This document shows positions 42,779 through 51,078 of a stretch of DNA of 64,000 nt, piece after piece. The number at the start of each line of letters is the position of its first letter. Within the stretch, counting starts at the first letter, position 1. The notes under the pieces were generated by a model, which saw only the letters and a program-made list of their open reading frames with translations, made no database searches and was not told where the DNA came from. The position numbers were made by a program, and so were the translations under genes. This DNA is from Pseudodesulfovibrio profundus (GTDB lineage Bacteria > Desulfobacterota > Desulfovibrionia > Desulfovibrionales > Desulfovibrionaceae): positions 1,283,501 through 1,347,500 of the forward strand of contig NZ_LT907975.1 of the NCBI RefSeq assembly GCF_900217235.1. The letters run 5' to 3'.

Positions 42779-43655
42779 ACGGACATCTGCGAGCAGTGCG
42801 GCAAAGGTCTTCATCAGACTTTTGCCGCTGCTCATTCCCTTTGTTCTGCTTTTTCTGGGAGGGTTGGGCATGGCTGTGGTGCAGTCCTTCGGATTCCTTC
42901 TGCCGGTCCAGACAACGGGCGAGCCGTTTTCCGCCTACACTGCTTTACTGCAACCACACTTCATTCAATCAGCCCTGTTTTCCCTTTGGGTCGCTCTGGC
43001 GTCGACCACACTTTCCGTGACCATCGGTGCGGTCCTGGCCTATGCAATCTGGCAAATGCCGCACAAGCTCTCAAGGCTCTCGGTCGTATATAAAATCCCA
43101 CTCATACTGCCGCACATATCCGTGGCGTTTATTGTTCTTATTTTCTGGAGTCAGTCAGGTGTCTTCGCTTCCCTGGCATACCAATTCGGATTCATTGATG
43201 CACCAGCCGACTTTCCACCCGTTATTCACAGCGGACTAGGGCTCGGCATGATTCTCGCCTACGTGCTCAAGGAAGTGCCTTTTGTCATCATCCTGACCCT
43301 CGCCGTCCTGCGTCGGCTTGACCCACGACTGATCCAGACAGCGACCATGCTGGGCAGTTCCCCGGTATCAACATTCCGAAGCGTTGCCTTGCCGCACATG
43401 AAACCGGCCCTGCACACGGCAGGAATCATTTTATTTCTCTACGGATTCGGGGCGTTCGATATTCCGTTTCTGCTCAGTGAAAGCTCGCCCGGCATGTTGA
43501 GCATGGAAGTGTACAATCTTTTTTTCCGTCGTGATCTGGTTAACCGGCCCATTGCCATGGCCATACTAGTATGCATGTTCCTTTTCTCTCTGGCCTTCAT
43601 CGTCATCTATACCAGAATCGCTTCGCGGCTGGATGAAGGGGAGCGCAAACTATGA
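42765..43655 (+). CDS. ABC transporter permease, first subunit (YnjC N-half-like)
   Basis: 296 residues with six membrane helices and the coupling loop RLIQTATMLGSSPVSTFRSV. In Escherichia coli the corresponding YnjC is a fused double permease; here the two halves are separate genes. It overlaps the following gene by four bases (ATGA). Confidence 0.9.
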   Translation: MSSDKRTSASSAAKVFIRLLPLLIPFVLLFLGGLGMAVVQSFGFLLPVQTTGEPFSAYTALLQPHFIQSALFSLWVALASTTLSVTIGAVLAYAIWQMPHKLSRLSVVYKIPLILPHISVAFIVLIFWSQSGVFASLAYQFGFIDAPADFPPVIHSGLGLGMILAYVLKEVPFVIILTLAVLRRLDPRLIQTATMLGSSPVSTFRSVALPHMKPALHTAGIILFLYGFGAFDIPFLLSESSPGMLSMEVYNLFFRRDLVNRPIAMAILVCMFLFSLAFIVIYTRIASRLDEGERKL

Positions 43656-44437
43656 GGCATCGTCTGTTTTTCGGACTCATAGCCTTCACTTCCCTGATCC
43701 CGCTGGTGGTTCTCATCCTCTATGTCATGGCGCCGAGGTGGAAATTTCCCGATGTCATCCCTTCGGAGTTCAACCTGCACGCCATCCAGTACCTGTGGAC
43801 GCAAAGAGGGCCGCTGGTCGGGCACCTGCTCTCCTCTCTGGGCTACTCGCTCCTCACGGCGATTCTCACATTTCTCCTCTGTATCGGCCCTGCACACCTG
43901 TTCGCCCGAAGACGGTTCAGGGGCAAACACCTGCTGGAAGGTATCCTGCTCGCTCCCGCCCTTGTTCCGGCCATGACATTTTCCATGGGGGTGCATTACA
44001 TTTTCATCAAGGTGGGATTGGCGGACACCTTCATCGGCATCGTGCTTGTACTGACGGTGTTCAGCTACCCGTATATGCTACGAGCGCTCACGGCAGGCTA
44101 TCAGGCATTTGGAAAAGAGTATGAACAATGCGCCCACAATCTTGGCGCGGGACCGCTGCAAAGGCTGTGGAGCGTTGAACTGCCCCTGCTGATTCCATCT
44201 GCCATTGCGGGCGGTTCGGTTGTCTTTCTGGTGGCGTTCTCGGAGTATTTCCTGGTCTTTCTCATCGGGGGCGGGGCGGTCGATTCATTCACGGGACACC
44301 TGTTTCCCTATCTGACCTCATCAGACAGGAGCACAGGATCAATGATGACCCTCATTTTTCTCTGCATCCCGATCCTGCTGTTCTTTCTGATGGAAATGAT
44401 CATCTCCGTCATCTATCGCAAACGCGGCATGTACTAA
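43652..44437 (+). CDS. ABC transporter permease, second subunit (YnjC C-half-like)
   Basis: 261 residues, six helices, with the coupling loop KEYEQCAHNLGAGPLQRLWS and PLLIPSAIAGGSVVFLVAFSE after it. It is the last gene of the five-gene operon. It converges on the histidine-kinase gene with only six bases between stops. Confidence 0.9.
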   Translation: MRHRLFFGLIAFTSLIPLVVLILYVMAPRWKFPDVIPSEFNLHAIQYLWTQRGPLVGHLLSSLGYSLLTAILTFLLCIGPAHLFARRRFRGKHLLEGILLAPALVPAMTFSMGVHYIFIKVGLADTFIGIVLVLTVFSYPYMLRALTAGYQAFGKEYEQCAHNLGAGPLQRLWSVELPLLIPSAIAGGSVVFLVAFSEYFLVFLIGGGAVDSFTGHLFPYLTSSDRSTGSMMTLIFLCIPILLFFLMEMIISVIYRKRGMY

Positions 44438-44443
44438 GGCCCG

Positions 44444-45728
44444 TCAGTACACACGCTGTAAGGAAAAGCGAAAGCAACTTCCCTTGCCGGGAGTGGATGT
44501 AACACTCAGTGAGCCGTTGTAATGCTGAACAATGTTCCGACTGATAGCCAAACCAAGTCCGGTCCCGAATATCTGGCTTGACCGCTGATTCACGTCGTCC
44601 ACCTGATAGAAGACATCGAAGATCCTGTCCTGATCCGCCTCGGGGATGCCCCGTCCCGTATCACAGACCGAAAACTGTATGGCATCGGCTGTCACTTGGC
44701 CGCGAAGGGTGACCGTTCCTTCATGCGTATACTTGAATGCATTGTTCAACAAGTTGATCAGCACCTGATGAATACGGTCGGCATCTACCCGTACAAAGGC
44801 TTCTGACGTAGGCCGTTCCAATATGAACTCAACGTCCCTGTTCTGCTCCGTATAGATGACCACCGATCGTGCGGCGCGATCGAGAATATCCCTTACATCC
44901 TCGTGACTGTCACGCCACTCCATCCGACCGGATTCGATCTTGCTGAGATCCAGCAGGTCATTGACGAGCACGCCCAGACGATCCGCTTCGTTTCTGACAA
45001 CCTCCAGATTCTCGGCAAACTGCACGGATTTTTCCCTTGTTTCGACATGCTCTTCGAGGCGAGGGCGAAAACGGACATTGAAGTTCCGATCCATGAGCTT
45101 GAGGAACCCGATGATGGATGTGAGCGGAGTCCGCAGTTCGTGCGAGGCCGATGCCAGGAACAGGGTCTTGTTTTCATCCATGGCGATGAGCTTGCGTTCC
45201 GCTTCCTTGCGAACGGCAATCTCGGTGCGCAGATCATCACTGTATTCGGTCAGCTTTTGCATGAACCAGTTGAAATAACCGGCAAGCAGGCCGATCTCGT
45301 CACGGGAGTGCTGCTTCATCCGAACGGAAAAATCGCCACTGGCTGCCTTGGCAAAGTCACTTTGCAGCTCTTCGAGCGGTTTTGTTATCTGTGAAGATAT
45401 CCAGATGGATAGAGGCAGGATCAGGATGATGAGGATTGTCAAGGCCACAACAAAGACCAGTGTTATCGAATCCAGAGGTCCCTCAAAATCTTCATACAGG
45501 CTCGACGATGCCACAATCCAACCAAGCTCGGGTATATCCTGAAAGTAGGCGATTTTTTTTCGTAACCCCGGATCACCCGGATTCTGCCACAAGTAATTGA
45601 TCTGCCCATTCTTCTTCTCAACAATCTGTTCTGCCACCTGGCTCAACCGGGGATCACCGTATTCGCTGTAATGTTTGTCCTGCAAATGAGGGTGCATGAG
45701 CATATGCCCCTCATAATCAATGATGAAG
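44444..45728 (-). pseudogene. Cache-HAMP sensor histidine kinase, 3' part (split by IS3)
   Basis: It encodes the end of the sensor domain (IIDYEGHMLMHPHLQD, LGWIVASSSLYEDFE), the second membrane helix, HAMP (TKPLEELQSDFAKAASGDFSV), and HisKA with the phospho-His in FLASASHELRTPLTSIIGF. The ATPase domain has QVLINLLNNAFKYT, DTGRGIPE and GTGLGLAISRNIV. No receiver domain follows. Joined to 47095-47756 with one AAG copy, the junction reads GYPFIIDYEGH and the protein is 647 residues. This half has no own start, so signalling is presumably lost. Confidence 0.92.
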
Positions 45729-45901
45729 TGCGCCTCCCCCCATCCTTTGGACCACTGATCGGTCTTTTTAAGGTGGAGCCCGGCGTCCGAGTTTGTGCCT
45801 CCGAGGAGGCGGGTCGCCATAGCCGTTGTGGAGCGTAGCCCGTCCCCGTAGGGGCGGCCCGAAGGGCCGAGGGCGGAGCGGAGCAACGGCTACGAGCCAA
45901 G

Positions 45902-46729
45902 TCAATGAACATTCAAGTTGCCCCTGTATACGTCAGCGGGAGTTCTTTTGTCCAACGACGAATGACCGCGCTCCTCGTTGTAGTACCGAAAATAGCGCGT
46001 AAGCCCATGGTATAGCTCGATCCCATCACAGTACGCCCTGGGGTAAATATCCTCATATTTCACCGTCCACCACAGCCGCTCAATGAAGACGTTGTCGATT
46101 GCGCGACCTTTGCCGTCCATGCTGATTGCAATTCCCTTGCTCTGCAGAACTCCGGTAAATTCACGACTCGTGAACTGCGCTCCCTGGTCCGTGTTGAACA
46201 CCTCCGGCGTAGAGATGCGCAAAGCCTTGTTGAGCGCATCCACGCAGAAAGAACTATCCATCGAGTTCGATAGCTCCCAAGCCAGCACGAAGCGGCTCCA
46301 CCAGTCTATCACTGCCACCAGGTACAGAAAGCCGCGCTGCATGGGGATGTAGGTGATATCAGCGCTCCAGACTTGATTTTTTCGTTCAATGGCAACTCCT
46401 TTCAGCAGATAAGGAAACACGGGATGCTCCGGGTTGGGGACACTCGTATGCGGCCCTGGAGTAATGGCCTGCAAGCCCATCATCTGCATCAGTCGCTCAA
46501 CCCGCTTGTGGTTGACCTGATGCCCTTGTGTCCTCAGCCAATCTGTCATGCGCGGCGAGCCGTAATCAGGCTGACGCAGGTACTGCTCGTCGATCAGACG
46601 CATCAGGGCCAAATTTTCATCGGATTCGGCTACAGGCTTGTAGTAAAATCCCGAACGGGAAATGCCTGCCAACTTGCATTGCCGCCGGATGGAATACTCC
46701 CGATCTGGTTTGATCCACTGGCGGCGCAC
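45902..46729 (-). CDS. IS3-family transposase OrfB, copy 3
   Basis: 275 residues, identical in translation to copy 1, including the full D-D-E set and the GTG start in the -1 frame of orfA. It appears intact. The structured GC-rich tail follows its stop at about 45821-45891. Confidence 0.94.
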   Translation of the reverse strand: MRRQWIKPDREYSIRRQCKLAGISRSGFYYKPVAESDENLALMRLIDEQYLRQPDYGSPRMTDWLRTQGHQVNHKRVERLMQMMGLQAITPGPHTSVPNPEHPVFPYLLKGVAIERKNQVWSADITYIPMQRGFLYLVAVIDWWSRFVLAWELSNSMDSSFCVDALNKALRISTPEVFNTDQGAQFTSREFTGVLQSKGIAISMDGKGRAIDNVFIERLWWTVKYEDIYPRAYCDGIELYHGLTRYFRYYNEERGHSSLDKRTPADVYRGNLNVH

Positions 46730-46743
46730 CTCAAGCGGCAGGC

Positions 46744-47022
46744 TTACAACTTTTTTTCAAGCCACTTGATGTCCATCTTGAGCCGACCGATCTCCTCAAA
46801 TAACGGTGCGGTTATCTCCTCCTGGCTTTTGGCTTTCTTGCCACTGGAAAAGATGTCATCGACATTCTCAAGGAGCTGCCGCTTCCACGTGGAAATCTGA
46901 TTGGGGTGCACTTTGTACTCCGCAGCCAGTTGCGCAAGCGTCTTCACGCCACGAATCGCCTCAAGTGCGACCTTGGCCTTAAACTTGTCCGAATGTTTCC
47001 GTCTTTTGCTGCTCTTTGTCAT
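46744..47022 (-). CDS. IS3-family transposase OrfA, copy 3
   Basis: 92 residues, identical in translation to copy 1. The A7G frameshift run lies at 46750-46757 on the minus strand. Confidence 0.93.
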   Translation of the reverse strand: MTKSSKRRKHSDKFKAKVALEAIRGVKTLAQLAAEYKVHPNQISTWKRQLLENVDDIFSSGKKAKSQEEITAPLFEEIGRLKMDIKWLEKKL

Positions 47023-47094
47023 GCGTCCTTCCTTATCGGTTTAAGGACGCTGACTCCACCTTAACCGGTGGTCCGAATTTCGGGGGAAAGCGCA

Positions 47095-47756
47095 AAGGGG
47101 TATCCCGATTCCCCGTAACCAAGATTGAGAATGCGCTGCTTGAAGTCTGAAATATTGACGAGATCAGTAAATTCATCGCGGTAGGTTGATACGGAAATGA
47201 TCCAGTCCCACGGCTCGAAATACGTCATGTAAATGGCTTTCGGACGACTGACTTTTTCGAGCGGCTCACGCCAATCATACGTCATGAACCCGGATTTGCT
47301 CTGTATCTGCTCCTGTACGAACGGTAACCCCGACAGATCTACATCGAGCAGGCTGCGCTTGTGGTGCACAACCATGATGCCATTGCTGTTCAAACAGTAA
47401 ACACGCCCCGCACTTCCAAGCTTCTGACTCAGGAACACATCTGTCGCCTGTTTTTTGGCCTCCGCCTCAGACAAAAAACCGCGCTGAACCTGACGATGCA
47501 GATGACGGGCGACATCAAGATTCTTTTCCGCAACCGCTCGCATGTAGTTTCTGATGGCGACATCGGCGCTGTTCAAAACCATGTTCCGAATAGTCTCGGT
47601 CGTACGAGTCAGCTCACTTTGGATATTGTCGCGTACAATGGTTCGCACCTGATAGAAGATGAACGCTCCGGTCACTGCAAAGGAGAGCATGAAGATCAGG
47701 GAGTACGTGATGAACAGACGGTTCCTGATGCGTATATTTTGCAAGCACTTCAGCAT
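47095..47756 (-). pseudogene. Sensor histidine kinase, 5' part
   Basis: It starts MLKCLQNIRIRNRLFITYSL. The first membrane helix covers residues 13-36. A periplasmic Cache-type sensor follows (RVYCLNSNGIMVVHHKRSLL, YFEPWDWIISVSTYRDEF) and breaks at GYPF. It begins 11 bases after the end of the TorT-like gene, so the two would form a sensor operon. Double-Cache kinases often respond to small ligands directly or through a periplasmic partner. Confidence 0.9.
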
Positions 47757-47767
47757 CTGCTACCCAT

Positions 47768-48925
47768 CTACCCTTTCGGCAGGGAAAAAAACGGTTTGAA
47801 TCCGCGAGGACCGAACAGTCCCTCGTAGGGATAACTGTCGATATTGTCTGGCGTAACCATAGGTATGAAAGGCCCGGAGCGAAATGGAAAATCCTTTCCC
47901 GCCTCTTCGCCCTCCAGGATGCGAATCATCATATCAACGGCCATTCTCCCCTGAAACACCGTCAGGTCCGAAGGCGCTCCCGCCACCCGACCGCTTTTGA
48001 TCATATCGTACAAGGGGGGAATAAGATAGGTGGAGATGACATGTGTCCGGCCATCCTGCGCGGTTTCCCGCAGATAGTGGGCAGCAGCTTCCGCAGCCAC
48101 GGCATTGCCAATGATGTAATCAACAGGGCCATGGTCGGTCAGCACCTCTTCAACCAATCGCCGCTGCACGTCTAATCCGGTATCGCCCCAACGAACATCA
48201 ACAATATCGACGGTACCGGGATGGTACTGCAACGCTTCCTGAAATCCCTGCAACGAGTCCGGCGCCCATCCGGAGCAGAACGGTCCCGGGAAAAAGGCGA
48301 CAGTCACTGTATCCATACCGGCCCGGTCTGCATGCTCGGAGAAATATTCACCGGCATAAAAACCCATTTCGTAAAATGAAACCATGGCTTTTGCCGCGAT
48401 GTCCGGTGCCTGAATGTCGTTGATCACTTCCACGACCGGAATGTTACGGGCCTTCATCTCATTGACCAACGCATCCAGCCCCAGATAGCTGACAGCCCCC
48501 AGAATGATCCCATCCACACCACTGTCAGCCAGTTGCCGGACCTGATCAATCTGGTTCTCAAGCTCATCGTATCCACCGGCCTGCAGTAACTTGAGGCCGA
48601 CTCCCATCCGTTGCGCTTCCCGGATGATCCCGTAGTTGACCGACACCCAATAAGGGTCTTTCAAATGAGGAAAACTCACACCAAGTACATAATCCTTGGG
48701 CGCTTGAGGGGGAGGAACCCACTCTTCGAGGCGTGGTCTGCTCAAACTTTTGGCAGCTTGTCCCGGCTGTTTGCTGTCAATGACGTATTCACCATAATAG
48801 CTTTTCACCTGAATGGGCCACCATTCATCCTCTGGATTAGAAGATGCACGACCATTCAAGTCCAGCAAGACCACTGCGAGAGCAGTGATCACTATTACTA
48901 ATGAAAGCCGCCAAAGGTGCTTCAA
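47768..48925 (-). CDS. TorT-like periplasmic sugar-binding-fold sensor protein
   Basis: About 386 residues from a TTG at 48925 (LKHLWRLSLVIVITALAVVL) placed six bases after AAGGA. The frame is open upstream but without family character. A signal/anchor helix is followed by a Peripla_BP fold: YVLGVSFPHLKDPYWVSVNY, VDGIILGAVSYLGLDALV, NDIQAPDIAAKAMVSFYEMG and YIIGNAVAAEAAAHYL. TorT senses TMAO for the TorS kinase, and here the gene likewise precedes a sensor kinase. No torR-like regulator or reductase gene is in the window, so the ligand is unknown. Confidence 0.82.
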   Translation of the reverse strand: MKHLWRLSLVIVITALAVVLLDLNGRASSNPEDEWWPIQVKSYYGEYVIDSKQPGQAAKSLSRPRLEEWVPPPQAPKDYVLGVSFPHLKDPYWVSVNYGIIREAQRMGVGLKLLQAGGYDELENQIDQVRQLADSGVDGIILGAVSYLGLDALVNEMKARNIPVVEVINDIQAPDIAAKAMVSFYEMGFYAGEYFSEHADRAGMDTVTVAFFPGPFCSGWAPDSLQGFQEALQYHPGTVDIVDVRWGDTGLDVQRRLVEEVLTDHGPVDYIIGNAVAAEAAAHYLRETAQDGRTHVISTYLIPPLYDMIKSGRVAGAPSDLTVFQGRMAVDMMIRILEGEEAGKDFPFRSGPFIPMVTPDNIDSYPYEGLFGPRGFKPFFSLPKG

Positions 48926-49114
48926 ACGTACATCCTTGAGTTCAAATAGTTGATATAAATCAGCAGTGACACCACTGACAGCGTTTACGCATAAGTAACG
49001 TAGCAATTCTAGCCAAGTAGGAAAAGTGGAACCGCCAGTATTTTACTACATACCCACCGGCTCTTTCCAAATGCAAGTTATTCGAGAAAGAAAAAAAGGA
49101 TTTCTACTGAGTGC

Positions 49115-50155
49115 TCAACGCACAATCCTGGTGATGATCTTCGCTGATATCCTGCTGAACGGGATGGTCAGAATCGATGTCGCGACAAATGCCACCACAA
49201 AACGCAGCAGGCCCTGCATCACGGTTACCCGTCCGCCTTCGACCTCGAACAGGTAGGAAAAGGCAAAGATGGGTAAGACATGCAGGATGTAGATACCGAA
49301 CACATGACGGCTGGCAAACAACACGTATCGGCGAAAGGGTTCCCACATTTCCACGCATTTCATGATGAAATCACGAGCTATCAGGGTAAGGAAGACTGCG
49401 ACGAATCCGCTGGACAGGAAATACAGGTCTGGACTGTAGGCGTGCTTGACCAGATCCGGGTCAAGTTTCAGCCCTACCAGCGTTCCGGCAGCCACAGCCA
49501 AAGAGATCAGCAGCCCGGGAACGAGCAACTTCATCCCTACATGCTGCAACCGGGTATAGTACAGGGCACCGAAGACGTAATAGATGCTCAAGGTCAGCAC
49601 CTTTTCCATGTGAAGTCGTCCCAAAGTCATCATTTCTCCAAGATCGACATAGTGTTGCATGGTAGCGACAATGACCATGAGCGCCATCAGCAGGTACAAC
49701 AGTACAACTTTTTTACGCAGCAGGACAAAAAACAAGGGGGCAATGATCGTGATCAACAGCAGCGTCTGCAGGAACCACACGTGCTGGACGGAAAAAGGCG
49801 AAGCGTTGCCAGGATTGATCTGTACCCATTTCAACAACGAGGTCATCGAAAACGGCGGCAGGCTGAGATTGACGGCCATATAATACGCCAGCACGATGAG
49901 GCACAGAAGCGCATAAGGAACAAGGAGTCCGACAAGGCGTTTTTTATAGAATGAGCCCAGCTCAGCGGACCGCTCGAAACTGTAAAAGGTGACCGCGCCC
50001 GAAACAAAAAAGAACACTGTCGGTAACAGTGTAAATACCGAAGTGTACGGTTTGTAGGCCCATAAAGCGCCACAATGGGCAAGAACCACTCCCAGAATCA
50101 TGAGGGTCTTCAAGTAATTCAGATACACGCTTTCCCGTGTCGACAACTCCTGCAC
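49115..50155 (-). CDS. Acyltransferase 3 (AT3) family membrane protein
   Basis: 346 residues with about ten membrane helices. The N-terminal helix contains the AT3 marks YLKTLMILGVVLAHCGALW (the usual His in helix 1 as AHC) and FFFVSGAVTFYS. AT3 proteins transfer acetyl or succinyl groups to sugars of surface polymers from the cytoplasmic side. It lies at the left end of the polysaccharide locus. A 189-bp spacer separates it from the TorT-like gene. Confidence 0.88.
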   Translation of the reverse strand: MQELSTRESVYLNYLKTLMILGVVLAHCGALWAYKPYTSVFTLLPTVFFFVSGAVTFYSFERSAELGSFYKKRLVGLLVPYALLCLIVLAYYMAVNLSLPPFSMTSLLKWVQINPGNASPFSVQHVWFLQTLLLITIIAPLFFVLLRKKVVLLYLLMALMVIVATMQHYVDLGEMMTLGRLHMEKVLTLSIYYVFGALYYTRLQHVGMKLLVPGLLISLAVAAGTLVGLKLDPDLVKHAYSPDLYFLSSGFVAVFLTLIARDFIMKCVEMWEPFRRYVLFASRHVFGIYILHVLPIFAFSYLFEVEGGRVTVMQGLLRFVVAFVATSILTIPFSRISAKIITRIVR

Positions 50156-50278
50156 GAAAGGCCTCCCCTCTATCGAAATTTCTTCTCTCTACAAAAAAAT
50201 ATGCGTATATGTATCGCATGGGTGTGTTTTTCGCCACTTAATTATTGTTTACATTTTTACCTTTATTGAGGGCCATGA

Positions 50279-51073
50279 ATGACAACGACTACGACCAAGC
50301 TTTTCTTCACGGGTGGATGGGATTCAACTTTCAGGCTGCTGGAATTGCTGGTCGCTGAAAAACGGCCGGTTCAGCCTATATATGTTATTGATCCCGACCG
50401 GTGGTCGCTCCGAGAAGAACAAAAGGCCATGGCCGACATCAAAACAACAGTGGTCGAACGCTTCCCTGAAGCCGCCAACCTTCTCAAGCCGACAATGATC
50501 ATCGACAAGACCGACCTCAAACCGGATCCTGCATTCAAGGCATGCGAACAGAAACTTCTGGAAACCAACATTTTCGGTTCACAATATGAATGGCTGGGGC
50601 GGGCGGCCAAGCAATTCGGACTGGAGGGTGCGGAAGTATGCGTTGAGTATTCCGAGATCAAAGTCGCCGGGTGTTATGTCACCATCAACCCGCTAGTCGA
50701 ACAGATTGAAGATGGTTCCTACTACTTTGCCGAAGAACATAAGAACACGCTCGAATACCAGTTTTTCGGGATGTACTCCTTTCCGGTCATGCGCACGAGC
50801 AAGGCCGAAATGATGGAAAAAGCCGAAAAGTATGGATTTCTGGATATCCTTGAAATGTCATGGTTTTGCCACAAGCCGAATTTTTTGGGACAGGCGTGCG
50901 GCATGTGCAATCCGTGCAAGGATGCCATGACCATGGAAATGACCCACAGAGTGCCGCCCTTCGGACGGTTCTGCTACCATCTGAAAAGGAATCTGAACCC
51001 CAGAACCCACTTGCAGCATTTTCCCAAAGTGTACGACTATCTACGCACACTCAAGCGAAAGCTGAAAGGATAA
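50279..51073 (+). CDS. QueC-like PP-loop ATPase of the polysaccharide locus
   Basis: 264 residues. The PP-loop FTGGWDSTFRLLEL sits near residue 10, in the SGGxDS-like place of N-type ATP pyrophosphatases. Near the C-terminus CHKPNFLGQACGMCNPC gives four Cys in the zinc-binding arrangement of QueC. It differs from housekeeping QueC in the middle and in having a GGWDS loop. Such enzymes adenylate a carboxylate or similar group before amidation or ligation. It is the only plus-strand gene in this locus and converges on the DUF4091 gene with a five-base gap. The substrate may be a sugar acid of the surface polymer (inference). GAGGG precedes the ATG. Confidence 0.78.
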   Translation: MTTTTTKLFFTGGWDSTFRLLELLVAEKRPVQPIYVIDPDRWSLREEQKAMADIKTTVVERFPEAANLLKPTMIIDKTDLKPDPAFKACEQKLLETNIFGSQYEWLGRAAKQFGLEGAEVCVEYSEIKVAGCYVTINPLVEQIEDGSYYFAEEHKNTLEYQFFGMYSFPVMRTSKAEMMEKAEKYGFLDILEMSWFCHKPNFLGQACGMCNPCKDAMTMEMTHRVPPFGRFCYHLKRNLNPRTHLQHFPKVYDYLRTLKRKLKG

Positions 51074-51078
51074 CTCCC

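Larger units (their letters stand above)
45729..47094 (-). mobile_element. IS3-family element, copy 3 (1366 bp), in the histidine kinase gene
   Basis: Ends TGCGC and GCGCA as in copies 1 and 2, in reverse orientation. Target duplication AAG is at 45726-45728 and 47095-47097. Both proteins are identical to those of copy 1, which implies very recent spread between the two sites. Confidence 0.92.
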
